Shown in pieces: positions 41,285 to 53,918 of a DNA stretch of 64,000 nucleotides. Below the pieces are notes generated by a model. That model was not told the origin of the DNA, did no database searches, and was given only the letters and a program-made list of their open reading frames with translations. The stretch's first letter is position 1; each line of letters begins with the position of its first letter. The stretch is from Apteryx mantelli (Eukaryota; Chordata; Aves; Apterygiformes; Apterygidae). The DNA lies in the NCBI RefSeq assembly GCF_036417845.1, contig NC_089982.1:41937684-42001683 (forward strand), read 5' to 3'. A program made the translations under genes and the position numbers.

Positions 41285-41958
41285 GTGGGAACAGGGTACT
41301 GTTGAATGGTATTGTGCACTTTCTCAGGGATAGCTTTTGTCTGCCCCCTCCAGACTATCCCTAACAATTGCACACTGATGTCCGGCCCCTGTACCTTCTT
41401 AGGGTTTACAGCCCACCCCCACTCCTGTAGGGTCTGTACCGGCAATGATAACTGCTCACGGACTTGTTCTTCAGAAGGTCCCATTGTCAAAATATCATTG
41501 ATATAATGATGGATGGTACACTCTGTAAGCGGGGGGGGGGAAGATCAGCTGAGATTATCTAGTGGCATATAGTGGGCCTATGTTTATAGCCCTGAGGAAG
41601 GATTTGAAACATATATTGCTTATTATTCCATGTAAACGCAAATTGATCTTGCAATTGCGGGGATATAGCGATAGAGAAGAATGCATCTGCCAAATCAATG
41701 ACAGCTTTCCATTCTTGCAGATGTTTCCCTATGCCTTCCAGCAGAGTTACCATGTCAGGTACTATGGCTGCTAATGGTGGGGCAACTTTATTTAGCTCCC
41801 TATAATCCACAGTCATTCGCCATGAGCTTCCAAACATGAGGCTTCCAAACAGGCCAAATAGGACTATTGAAAGCCGACAGGGCAGGGTGTATTATTTGGG
41901 TATGCAATAAAGCATCTATTGTTTCCTGAATCTCCTGTTCCCCACCAGGAATTCTGTA
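41285..41958 (-). pseudogene. pol: ERV-L reverse transcriptase, truncated and inactive
   Basis: The minus strand encodes the fingers and palm of a retroviral reverse transcriptase in broken frames. Visible in order are 'FNSPIWPV' (about 41875), 'WRMTVDYRELNKV' (about 41820), the first catalytic block 'DLADAFFSI' (about 41695), 'LPQGYKHRPT' where family members normally have a QGF-N/S-P block (about 41580), and the second catalytic block reading 'YINDIL' (about 41500). The normal active-site box is Y-x-D-D; here the first Asp is Asn, a single G-to-A change that removes an essential metal ligand. There is an in-frame stop shortly after the protease end (about 41948). The protein stops matching after 'TIQQYPVPTT'. 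The connection, RNase H and integrase regions are absent, replaced by the junction segment and the BEND3 copy. Confidence 0.9.
41521..41540. repeat. G-run inside the decayed RT
   Basis: A run of nine G on the plus strand (about 41532-41540, C on the coding strand) lies between the two catalytic blocks. It is a likely site of frame slippage and marks where the two RT open frames change phase. Confidence 0.65.
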
Positions 41959-42396
41959 TTACTTCACTTGCACTACAGTGGGGGGAACTGGTAGATCCAC
42001 TGGGTCCCATTTTGGATACCCTCTAATCAAAGTAATGGATCGCAACTGCAGTAACGCAGAACTTTTTCCAAAGGAGAACAATCCTTGCAGGGTCTGAATA
42101 TCTCTGCCCAGTAGCACATCGATCCCCAAGATATACTCGTGAATCGGTGCTAATAAAACAGTGGCAGAAAATGGGGGGGTTTTGCCAATTGCTAACGTAA
42201 CTACAGCCTGTCTCGCCGGGGTGGCTGATCCTCCCAACCCACATATACGGGTAGTGGCCTTCCCTGGAGCTACCGCACTATGTAGTACAGTAGCTTCTGC
42301 CCCAGTATCTACTAAAGCAAGCACAGCAATTTCTCCTCCAGATCGCCAGCAAATTCGCAAGGGTACATAAGGGCGTCAGTCCCCCCCGATGGTAAG
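41959..42396 (-). pseudogene. pro: ERV-L retroviral aspartic protease
   Basis: The minus-strand frame (42360-41959) contains the retropepsin active-site motif 'ALVDTGAEATVLH' at about 42315-42275 and the second retropepsin block 'YILGIDVLLGRD' at about 42140-42100. It ends in a Pro/Val-rich linker that leads straight into reverse transcriptase, as expected for a Pro-Pol polyprotein. The catalytic Asp-Thr-Gly triad is intact. A poly-G run and stop just upstream (about 42380-42390) separate it from gag, and a stop follows the linker, so no full polyprotein can be made. In the virus this enzyme would dimerise and cut Gag and Pol. Confidence 0.9.
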
Positions 42397-42398
42397 CC

Positions 42399-43909
42399 TC
42401 AACTGACGCTCCCATTGCAGGGGACCCGCCTCCCCCTCCCTCGTTGTCTCTTGGCCAGCAGCTTCCACGCTGTGGCTGGAGCAGGGGGGGCGGTAGGCTG
42501 TGTTCGATATTGCTGATTAGCAGGTAGCCGCTGCCACCACTTGAATAAGTCAGCAGTAGAAAGACCATTTATCTCATCACGTAATACCCCTGCCTGCAGC
42601 AAATCAGTCCACATCTGTCGCCTCGTTACCTTTCCACTCAATTTAGTAGTCCCTGCCAATTTTCTTCCTTTGGAATTCCGAACTGCTCTCGCTTGCTTAG
42701 TATCTGGTTCACCAACAAGTGTCAAATCCCTTACATTGTGTATTAAAGCCCCCACTGTTCCAGTTGCAGGCATTACTATGCCAAATAGTAAGGGCTTTAA
42801 GGCACTTGGAGCCCCCCTTAATAACTGGGTCTTCATCTGCCGCGTTATTTCCACACCGTCCGGTCCTTCTCCATCTGCTAATCCGATTGCTACCCCTAGC
42901 TGCCGCAACACGTCGATCCCTTCCTCCAAAGTACGCCACGCTCCCACTGTGGCGGCTAACTCATCGGTGGACAGATAAGCACCTACCACAGCAGCACATA
43001 ACCATTGATATAATGTTGGAGCTACAATAATATTTCCTGCCCCGTCCCGCGGAGCAGTTAATTGGGTAAGATAATACTGAACTTGAGCATCGGTTGATAA
43101 GGGGCTCATTAAATTCAGCTCCTCTCTTACGAGACTAAGTGATCCGGCACCTGCATCCCATGCTCTCACTATATAACCAGGCTAACAAAGACTCCCCATG
43201 CTGCTGCTGGAAAGCAGTTAAAAACTCACACAATTCCTTCGGGGTATACGTCCTAGATTGCTCCACTGTATTCCCGTCTACTTGCCTCTCCCCCTTCAGT
43301 TGCACAACAGGTCAGACCTGGGGAGAAGCCGATTCTCCTTCTAAACCAGATTCAATCTCCGAGTCAGATGAAGTACTCCAAATATTACCACTCCACTCCT
43401 CCCGGTCCCAAGAAGGTCTAGTTATTACTGCTCTCACCTGTGCAACTGTAGCTGGGGCTTTACCATAGCGCACACGGCGTTTGTTAGCCATTCGTAAAGC
43501 TAATCGCTCTACCCTATGGGTTAATTCCTGACTCTTTTCAGATTGGCTCGTGATCAACTCCTGTGCTACCGCCCTCACATCACGCAAATCTCCATTCTCC
43601 TTCTCCAGATCTTTTACTCGTTGCTGCAAAGATGATACCTCATTATCTAAGGCTCGAATGCCCGTCAACAGCGCCCACCCTAACTGTCCGGCGAGCTTCC
43701 GAGCTGCTTCCGAAGCAGCACAGAAGGGCATAGCCTGTAAAGTGGATTCAACCGCCTTCGGGGTAACATTTTCCCCCTGTGCCAACTGTGGCCAGTCCTG
43801 GCCCCCACCACTCAGTCTGGGGCCATCCTGGCAGCCGCAGGTGAGCAGTCCCTCCGTGGCTCTCGCCCTCCCCCTTCGCTCTCCTCGGCCACGGCATTGT
43901 CGTTTGTGT
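42399..43909 (-). pseudogene. gag: ERV-L gag, decayed
   Basis: The Gag structural polyprotein region follows the primer-binding site. Its first part (to 43312) has a predicted coiled coil, 'SSLQQRVKDLEKENGDLRD', at about 43640-43580, a basic segment and an acidic Ser-rich tail. A TGA at about 43312, probably from CGA, then interrupts it. The frame resumes with 'TYTPKELCEFLTAFQ' (about 43250-43205), a one-base shift occurs near 43171, and a 250-codon open frame (43169-42399) covers a capsid-like domain. The end carries an Arg/Gly-rich stretch in place of zinc knuckles; no CCHC motif was seen. The TPKEL segment and overall layout resemble ERV-L (class III, spuma-related) Gag. Lesions make it non-functional. 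Confidence 0.85.
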
Positions 43910-43927
43910 ATCCTGCCGACTACGCCA
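43910..43927 (-). other. Primer-binding site, tRNA-Ser type
   Basis: On the minus strand, two bases after the LTR end, the sequence is TGGCGTAGTCGGCAGGAT. This is the exact reverse complement of the last 18 nucleotides of a vertebrate tRNA-Ser (AGA/UGA-type acceptor end) including CCA, as I recall that sequence. It is where minus-strand DNA synthesis would be primed, and it fixes the orientation and the boundary of the 5' LTR. Confidence 0.85.
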
Positions 43928-43929
43928 GT

Positions 43930-44348
43930 TGTAAGGGTCCGGCGGGAGCAACGCCTGGACTCCCGGCAGGAACAGATACACAAACACAAGGCACACTGAG
44001 GTCGATGCTGAGCGTTTATTACCTCTGCGTCTGAGCGGGGCTTCCCCAGCGATTTCCCGATCAAGGCAATAAAGGAGCGGGAGAGTCCCTGGCACCGCTG
44101 AGCGTCGGTCCATGGTGAGGAACGCCGGGGGGGCACCTTACGTGGTTTTTGTGCACATACACATGCGCAGTGGGCACATTGAGCTCATCGCTAATCTCGA
44201 GTCAAAGCCCAGGTGCACACCACGCTGGTATAGGCCCAGCTACATGGCTGTGGGTCAGCATGTCCTGTTGATGCTCCTTTTCCCACGGAACGGTCTGGCT
44301 AGCTTCCATCGCCTATCTCCTCAACATTCTTCCGCACTTTCCCATACA
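43930..44348 (-). mobile_element. 5' LTR of the ERV-L provirus (right copy)
   Basis: A 419-bp LTR read on the minus strand from TGTATGGGAAAG (44348) to CCTTACA (43930), with TG...CA termini. The primer-binding site follows after a 2-base spacer, proving it is the 5' LTR. U3 occupies the right part. No clear TATA box was seen. A G/C-homopolymer (44127-44133) lies just upstream of the region expected to hold the transcription start. R/U5 contain the AATAAA signal. An ATG in this LTR (about 44113) opens a frame that runs without a stop through R, U5, the PBS and into the gag leader. Confidence 0.92.
44015..44020 (-). promoter_or_regulatory. AATAAA polyadenylation signal in right LTR
   Basis: The minus strand reads GGTAATAAACGCTCAG, identical to the left LTR. 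A GT-rich stretch follows within about 35 bases. Confidence 0.7.
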
Positions 44349-44353
44349 TATAT
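44349..44353. other. Right half of a candidate target-site duplication (TATAT)
   Basis: The five bases directly outside the right LTR match those outside the left LTR at 29383-29387. If genuine, this means the 15-kb block between them entered as a single integration or was built inside one. Confidence 0.5.
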
Positions 44354-47300
44354 GAAATTAGAATATTTTAATAAAGGACTGTGAAGTTTCTAAGTCAATC
44401 ACAGGGCTAGAAAAACAAATAAAACCTGCAGGCTTAATTTGCCTGTTTCTATGAGCATACATATTCTAGCACAATCTCTGTTTGCACAAATAACTGTTTT
44501 TTCCTCAGTGCTTCTCCATTTAATGAATGGATACTGATGAGGCAATGTCTATGGTCTTTCACTTTTGAAAGCTACTTTCTTCAATCCCAGACCTATTCAT
44601 ATACCATTTAAACTCTGAAACAAAGTTAAAAAATACTTATACTTTTATGAACTTTTCTATGATGCTTCATTAATTGAAATAAAATAATCTACAGAGATCA
44701 TAGGGGTTCACTGCTGTCATTTTATTAATAGTGACTTGACACATAGAGAAAATTAAATCAAAATAGTTGAAAGTGCCCACTAATTTATAGATACCTAATT
44801 TGAGACATGGACAGTCAGATTCTTCAAGGTACTTCATATTTTCATAGCACTTATATATTCAAAGCACATTTCCAGTCAACTTTCACTTAAGTTTAATGCA
44901 CTCATGAGGTTTCAGTAGCACTGTGAAGTCTGGCCTCAGCTGTTTCCTAGTGGGCATCTGAAAAATAAGGGACAGGTAATTGCTAATCACCTGTAAAATG
45001 TATGTCCTTAGTGACTTACTAAGCGTTGCAGAGGCAGCACATTATTTTCAAGGTAGCAATTAAATGGATAAACCAAGAAACTCTCTTCTTGCTCCTCCTG
45101 CAATCTTGCTGTCTCATTCTCTACATAAATTTAAATTTTTGCAACTGGTAAGAAATTGTTCATATAGAAGGTATATGTTTCCACTATGTAATCCTTGCTC
45201 ATACTAAGACCTTTGCTCTTCTTGTGTATGAGATGAAGTAGGGTAAGATAATTTCTCTGTACATATACTTGTATTACAATTGAGGTAATTATATACCTAA
45301 ACATATATATATTACATATAATTATATTTGTATTACCATTAACTAAGGAAACTTGTTACAGCATCTGTCTATTTGAACATAAAAACAATTTGCAAATCAT
45401 GTGCTAGAATTTCTACATCTCCTGTTACAGAACATAACAAACCTAATGTAAATCGGTAATCTTCCTAATCATCTATTAAAAATTATCTAGAGATGAAGAT
45501 TTATTCCCCTAATAAATTCCCACAGAAGCTTGAATAATTAATATATTTGAGAACCAGTGATTTAGCAAATAAAGGAAAGGCAAAATTAATGAGTTATTCA
45601 TGTGATTTATTTGCTCAGGTCTATTAGACACAGCTCCAAAAAGAAAGGAAAAAACTAATCAGCAGGACAATATCAATTCAAATGCATTCCAGTGCTAAGC
45701 ACTAACACTCACAGGCTCTACCAAACATAATGGAGCTTATGGTGGTATAAGCAGTCATATGAGTGGATAGCATATAATCACCCAAAGCCCTCTAACATAA
45801 AATCATCTTACAGCTCAAACCTGTGTTAGGTGCCAAGGCCTGTTAGGAGATTTGCTTAGACCAACCACAAAAGCATAGCAAAATTACATTCTCTTACTTA
45901 ACAGCTGCTTTTCACATGGGGTCATATTATAGTCTAAGTCTCTGTGGATGTAATACAAAATTAGCAAGTGTGAAGCTCTTATCTATCCCAGCTGCAGCTG
46001 CTAACTCCATCCATGCAACATGGAGATACCTCAGCTAGCTGGTTTAGCGCTAGGTCAGGTACGGTTGTCAGTCTAGTTGTGGTAGAGAAGCAGACTAAGA
46101 TGTGCCCTATCTGTAGTGCAGGTTTATTTGGCACAAACACTCTTCGAAATATAGTTTTAAAATAAAACCCAGCATTAAGCTGTGCTATTGGCTTTTGTCT
46201 ACATTCTGGTCTCATTCTTTTATAAATCTGGAGATACAATGGGAGTCAGTGGAGTAGCCTTGCTCTAGACCAGAATATGCAAAAGCAAAATCAAGTTCAT
46301 TGTGCTTTGAATATACCAAAGCATTCCATCAGCAGCAAAGAAAAAGCAGAGTTAAACAGCGCAGAAAAGATCCATCTTAATATGAAATTGATACAACTTA
46401 TATCTATTTTCAAACGTTAAAGCAGTATTACAGCAAGCACATAGAAACTCTTCCTAGCCAGAAGAGCACATTGAAAAGCTTCGTAGTCAGAAGAGTACAC
46501 AGAACACGATAGCAAAATAATTTAGAATATATAGAAACATTTTGATGCATGGATCTTATTTCCATCCCAAATCTGTGAAGTATTTACTGAGTGCACTTTC
46601 ATCAAAGACTAATACTCTGTGTTATGATATAGAAGCACCAGTTCAAACCTATAAATAATGACTGTTTGATAAACTTACTTTAATGTATAGTTAACCTGCT
46701 TAAAGTTCTATCCTGGCCTTCAAGTCTTAGTTTCAAATCCCTCATTCATTATCCCTTTGAAACAATTAATTGATTGTAATGAAGCCAAAAAGAAGGTCAC
46801 TAAACTACCTGGCCTTATTCGTTATATAAATATACACTGAACAATTCTTCTAAGCATACTAGTAATCATTCTGCAGAGAGCATACTGTCTACAGATCAAC
46901 TTATAAAGCCTACTTTGGACAGAAAATTTTTTGTGAAGCCTGAGGAAAATCACCGTAATGCATTCTTCAGTTATATTGATTCTTTCCACGCATTGTTGTT
47001 GAAAGAATTAAACCAAATTCCTACTGATCCCAGTTGTAATTGATATTTCCAGCTGACTTTGCCTTACAGCTTTTGTTCTGTTAGCTGTTCTGGAGCTCAA
47101 GGTATGAAGGTTTCATGACAGTAGCTCTTGTTAGCAAGCTAAATATCATTCCATTCTTACCTACAAAGTATATTTATTAAACTTCTTAAGCAAGTACCTA
47201 GTTTTAAAAAAGAAGAAAGGAACTCAGCTTAGGAATGAAACTTTTACATAAGATGCAGAAAACATTGGTGTTATTTTGAATGCTCATCTGTTTTCCTCAG

Positions 47301-50300
47301 TGTGCTTGTTACTTGCTATATGTTTAAAGCTTTTTTCTTCCAGAAAAATAGGTGTCATGCAGGCCAAGAGGAGAAATGAGCCTAAAATAACATTATTAAT
47401 TAATTCTTAAGACAGACTTGAAATTAGTTCTATTCTTCAATGCCTTTCATAATTGTAGCATAGTTTAGAGACATACTGGAGGATCAGAACAGTCAGAAAA
47501 ACTTTGAGGAAGGCTAGAAGTGGCAAGAGCAAATATGGGAGGGGTGATGTAGGAATCAGTAGAGACAGAGAAAAGAAAAATTTAGAAGCATATATATTGT
47601 TGTTCTCTTTTTTTCCTCTAGCCTCTCAGTACTATACTACCAAAGCAGCAGATCTGGGTTAATTCAGTCTACCTAAGTTTTAGGTAAGACAGTTTTTTGT
47701 GTTTGATATCTCAAAGTGATACTGCAAGAAATCTTGCAGGACAGGCAAATCCAGGCGAGTAGTTAAGGCTGGTCCTGGAGGACTCTAATCTCAAATCAGA
47801 ATTTGAAAATCATGAGAAAGATCACGAGGGACATGAGACCAAAATTTAATGTCATGTAGGTCATGTGCCATATATACAGAAAGGGTAAATCACAGATGAT
47901 CTCTGAAGTGTGACTCACAGTGAGGTCTGTCCCTATCGAGGAAATCACTTTGGTGAAATTTAAGTACATTTAAGTGTTTTAATGAAACCGACTTAAAGAT
48001 GCATCTTTCTACTTAGTATCAAACCTACTAAACTGTGCATAATTTGCTTTCTCTGCTTAGACAAGAAATAAGAATAATTCTTTGCAATCATTTCTCTAAT
48101 AATTTTGTTAGAGAGAATCTGGACCTTTGTAACCAGAAATTTTTCTGAACTACTAATTGCAACTTTTTTAAAGTTTTATTTTAGGAATACAGAGACCAGG
48201 CTAACTATGAAAAACAGTCAAAACTGTTCTGGCAGAACACTTTTCATGTTAGAAAGTATCATTTTGTTAGAGGGGAAGGGTTAATTTTGAGACTTACCAT
48301 TTAAAAAAAAAAGTAATAAAAGCTTTTCTAATAAGGCTTTAATATTTCACTTCAATCTTAAAACTTTGGTTTAAAGTTATTAAATTCATTTTAGGAATTA
48401 TTTTGTTATCATGTCAACTTCTTGATTTTCTTTGAATCAAAATGTTCTTTTTATTAAATTTTCTATGTCCAAAACCCTGAAACAGAAATCTTTGCATAAG
48501 AAATCAGCATTTCACTCTAATTTGAAAGCTATCAATTAAAAAAACCGGCTTTCTCATACAAATAGTAATTCCAAATATAGATCATCCCACCACTATCTAC
48601 CAGCTAACCTGATGCAGTTAGCATCAGTTAGATCTTTTGCAGTTAGGACTGTCCTCCAGTTTATCTCAGCTAAAACTCTAGTAAGAAAACTAATGTGGTT
48701 CTTTCAAGCAAAAAATAACATCTATATAAGTAGCAACAAATGACTAATACTTTCCTCTGTTTCTAACTGCTTTATGCTGTTTCATTGCCTATAGATATTA
48801 ACCTGCATCACAGTTTTACTGTTTTAGAGTGGTCAGGAAGACTTCATAGTTCAATCCAGAGCATACGCACACAATTTGTCATATTCTGTTTCATACAGTA
48901 CAAAGAATAAATCAGAATCTGTAACAAGACTTAGCTCTATGGTTCCTCTGTAAATGCTATTATTTGGTTACATATTTCCACAGCCTTAGCCAGGAAAGCG
49001 TGAGCTGACTGAAAATTTAAAAGTATTCAATCTTCATTCCTCAGAATTTTTGAAAACAATCTATATTGTTTCAAACATTGTTTATACTCACTATTGGGTG
49101 ACATGTTAAATTCACATTCGCTAGCACAAGTTGTCATACACAAGACAATTTCTGGTAAAATCCTAGGTGGTGTAACTTTGCTGTCATTGGAACTTCTGTT
49201 GCTGATTTCCCATGAGACCTTGATCAGGTCAGTGTAAATGTTACCTAAAACCCATATCAGTGCTGTTGTTTTCTTCTGTTAGAGCCAAGGAGAATATTGC
49301 CCATTTTCCTTTTGGTTACCATATTTAATAGTATGATTTCTGCTTTCAAAGTCATGCAGAAAAACTTATGAGTTTGTAATTCACAGGTATTTCTAAGATG
49401 TTCTTTGCTAACATAATATTCGGGAATCTCACATATGCTACTAAAACATCACAGCAACTCTGAAGTAGGTAAGGAAGGTTAATTAGTAGAGCTGGTCAGG
49501 ATAATTAGAGAAAGACAGTCTGAAGTATAGCAGTTAGAGCAGCTGTCTAGGATGAGGGAAAGCAAAATCCTTGCTGTAAGTCAGGTTCCCCCCACCCCAC
49601 CCCAGACAAAAGAGAGTGGCCTACTGATAGGCTGATTTGATCACTGTCATTCACTTCATTAAAAAGACACCATTTTTGTCTGATACTAAATGTCAACATT
49701 CACAAAATAAAATTCCAGCCTTCATAACCATATCTGATTTTGGCTGTCCTATTTCTAAAGAAAGGAGAACTGGATCATAGAGAAATTAAATTGTTTTCCA
49801 AAAGTCATCCAGGAAGTTAGTGACAGCTATGAAGAGAATCCAGATTGATTGGCTCATGCACTAACAAGGCTATTCTTGAGATGTTAAGTATTTCTTATTG
49901 CAAAATAGTTTGAGTCATTTTTCAATGGCTACCTGGCCAATAAAACTGTACCTATCTTGCAGCCGATTCTCTAGCACATGGTTGAGTCTCCTTAGCTTAT
50001 ATTTTAATAAAATACATCCAGCTTCTGACTTTAAAATTCCAGTCTGTACTGTAGCAAGAACAATTCATTCCCATTCTGTGCTGACACGCAGACAGAAATT
50101 CATGATTTTATTCTGTGCAGATCTGATTAGCTCAATTCTTCCAGTTTTTGTAATATCCGATGCTCTCCAGTTTTCTATTATACAGTAGCAAGGCTCTGTG
50201 CAAAAGTTGAATCTACTAATCATATTAGTCCTGTTCTGGGGTCACTTTATATCTTTGCACATCTGCGCACCACTCAACATTTGGTCTCTCACATACTACA

Positions 50301-53300
50301 TAGTGTCGTGCATGGTCTGACACCAGCCTCCTCACTCGAGATGTTTGGTCTGTTCAAATCTTTAGATTTTTCTGTGTCAACCAAACATTTCTCCTTTTAT
50401 GAGTAGGCATTAATTTATATTCCTGATATAATCTGATATAGCCTTCCAAATCTCCCAGGAAGGACCATTCTAGTGATTTTAAGTGCAGGGCAGACATTTT
50501 AATTTTTATTTAGCATACAATCAAGACTATTCTTATTTTGTTTCCTGCAAAGCACTCTAAAGCAAGGACACAAATACTTTAATATATAGGAATCCAACTC
50601 TTAGCATCTAAATTCATATTTTATCTTTTATGTTAAGGTGAATGCCCGATAATTTTCAGACTTCCTGATACTCTAACTGAAGATTTAGATACCTAATTTT
50701 AAGCATCAAGACTTGAAGAAAAATCAACACTGTTCTATTTGAGCACTTCCAGCAGTGTTTGTTTTGATTAGTTAAATGTAAAATAATTTGAAAACTCTCA
50801 GTATTAATGTTCTGTTGTATTTTGGCACACCCTATCATATGCAATTTTGTATTGTTACTCTATATAGTTCAAAATTTCATGCTGGCATTAGCAACTGTGT
50901 TTTTTATTTTCAGAACTAAGTTTTCTGTTATCTTTTCAACATTTTTTCATCAAACATGAAACAGGGGGAAAACTATTTGCTGTGCTGTAGTGTATCTGTC
51001 TGCTCTGCAGAGTAAATGGAGATGTGTAACCTGTGTTAGTGAAAAAACTAACTCATAGAACAATCTGTAAAACATTAAACATTCACTATATTTTGTTTTC
51101 TTCCTTTCCTTTTACATTTACATGACTCAGAATGTGCGTAGCATGCATAAAAGTATCTTTTGTGGAGCTGTAGGAAGCCATTGAGCAATTTAGATGAGAA
51201 GTTTTAGAAGAGAAAGTACTCTCCTGAGAGGTGTGGGCATTTCAGATGTAATCCTTCATCACAACTAAGGCGAAAGACTATAGTTGTTTCCTTTTTATAA
51301 CTTGACATGTACTTAAAATGAATCAACTAATCACATTATTTCTTTACAGAACATTATTCTTTCTTCTACCTTTGTGTGCTGTGGATAACAGAAGAATTAA
51401 GGAAGTTTTCATTCAATCTATATCCCAGCTATATTAAAAAAATGCAGTGCTATAAAAAAAACCACTTGACTTTGATGGTCTTTTGGTAATAATCATTAAA
51501 TAATTAAAGTCTTAAAGTCACAAACAGTGAAAGCAATACATTTTCAGAATACTGAAAAGCAAGTGTTGGTATCAGTGACTTAACACAAATACGGTTAAGC
51601 ACGTGTAGCAATTACAAAAGAAGAACCAAAGGTATATTATTGTTTGACACATATTTTAGAAAAAAAAACTCATTCCTTGGTGCAGAAATTCCTACATCCT
51701 GCCACAGAAACCAGAAGAATGACATGCTATCACTACATCGTGCGCCTAGCTTTAACTGTTCAGAGTTGCGCACTCTTTTGTTTGGTTTGCTTGGCTTTGG
51801 TTGCTAATTAAGGTAGCTGAGGTACAGTGTAGTGTGGTCTAAGCTCTGTTTTGTACTTTGTTAGAGCATTACCCAGAGACCCTATTAAAGGAAAACAGTC
51901 TCTTTCTCTCCTCACATTAGTCCCTGTGGTAGCAACACTGAAAAATCAAAGGCCTGAGGAAAGCAGGAGAAGACTAGCTCCAAGAAACAGAGCATTATCA
52001 GAGTCAGTGCAACTAGTTAAATAAGTAAACTGAACTAACATAATACTTCCAGGGATGATATGCAATTTACCGAGCTTACCTTGTTCATGTAAGAAAACTT
52101 AAGTTTGTCCCCAACGCGAAACTTGCCTGTGATATCTTAACCCTGTGGTGGAAACCCAGCTTTCACTCGCAGGCAACCTGAGCCACAGTCTTTGATTATC
52201 AATTCTTCTTTATGAAATATGAACTTTCCCTGGTATCAAGTTGATTTAAGAGCAATGCTTTTTGCATCTTCCTGGTTTCTAGTGCAGCTACCTGGGGAAC
52301 TAATTTGAGAAAGAAATGGAATATTTTAATTTTGTATGAGAACACTTTCAATCTGCAGATTACATAATTTGCTCTAACTGCTAATGTTTAAATGACCTTA
52401 AGCAAATTAATTTTAGAGTTAATACATGCAAATTTTCATCAGATAACATGAAGAGTGCCATACAAGAGCAGGTTCTCAGTCTCCCAGCTTCAGCAACACC
52501 ATTCATTTTCTTGATCCTGCTCAGAGTATTTGATATCTCATAGTAGGAAATCATTAAATCAACCAGATTGTGGAGAACACCTTTTTTCAGTTGCATACTT
52601 GGGAGAGTCTGGACATGCACCTTGACACTTGAGGACCTTTTCTGAAGGCTTTGTTTGTTTGTTTTCATTATTTTCTTCATTCACATAAATGCTTAATCAT
52701 GTTTTAATCTGATAGACACTTGATTATCGTATTGCAGACAATTCAACTGTACAGTTGAAAGCGTTGTAAAAACACCATTTATTTTTGCCAGGTTTAACTT
52801 GTTACCTTTCAGTAGCATCAAACATTTCTTATTTTATGAGAGTGCTTACCAGGAGCTGTTTCAGGTGTCTCTGTCAAACTCTCCTCTTGTTAAGCTCTTT
52901 TTAGCAAAACAATTATATGCCTCTTATTCTTATCCTATCTTTTAACTCCCTTCCATCTTACTAAATCCCATGCAAGAAAGAGAGTATAATGGCCAGACCA
53001 TTCAGTGGTTCCTATCCATGCAGCAAGAGCTTTGGTAGCATCAGTGAAGATTTTTATTTAAAATCCTCTCATATAGGCAACATCTTTGTGCAGTCTCTCT
53101 GGGAGAGAGTATAAAATCATAATTCTGTCAAATTCTGGAGAAGAAAATACCATAAATTCAGAAGGACAGGATTTCACCCATTCTGGGATTTGCTTTGCCC
53201 TTCTTCTGAAATAAAGGCATTTGAAGTGAAAAGATATAATTTTTTAATGGGAAATTATATCTTTTTCATTTTCTAATCCTGTCCTGTGTCTGTAAGAAGT

Positions 53301-53918
53301 AAGATCAATTCACATTCTATGTATTTGTATCAAATGGCTTACCCTGGTAGTCTTCTGTCAATCTTTTCACTCTTCTGAAACAAGTACTTTATTTGCCCTG
53401 AATGCCTTATATGTTGAGTGAGATTGTTACTGCATATCCATTTAATGTTGTTGAATATTGTTAACCACAACAGTACACTGCCACTACTGAATTCTCAGAC
53501 TTTTCTACGCTTTGTTTGTCATCAAACTAAAATGTACTACTTCAGAGCATCATGTTTTCACTTCCCATCATGACTTTTAGATCCCCAAGGACCTATCTTT
53601 GTTTTTCTTTTCTTTGCCTCCTATGGTATTATTTGTGCTCATAAATGATCTCTGCTATGATGGGAACTATGATTAGGTAAGCTTTTTTCAGCCTTCAGGC
53701 AGTTTTGAATAAAGATGAGAACTATGCCATTTGGATACCTGCAAATGAATACTTCTTTTTCATTTGGGCTTATACATTCCCTAGGATCTGCATCCAAGAA
53801 AAGAAAAAAGTCACAAAGCACTGGTTTACTGTTATCAATCAACCCCCCTCCTCCCAACACACTCCAAATTAAAAAAAAGTAAAGGCATAGAGAATCTCAA
53901 GAATTAAGTAATTTAGAG

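Noticed and set aside
42541..42978. A 145-codon plus-strand frame
   Set aside because: It is the antisense shadow of the gag open frame on the minus strand.
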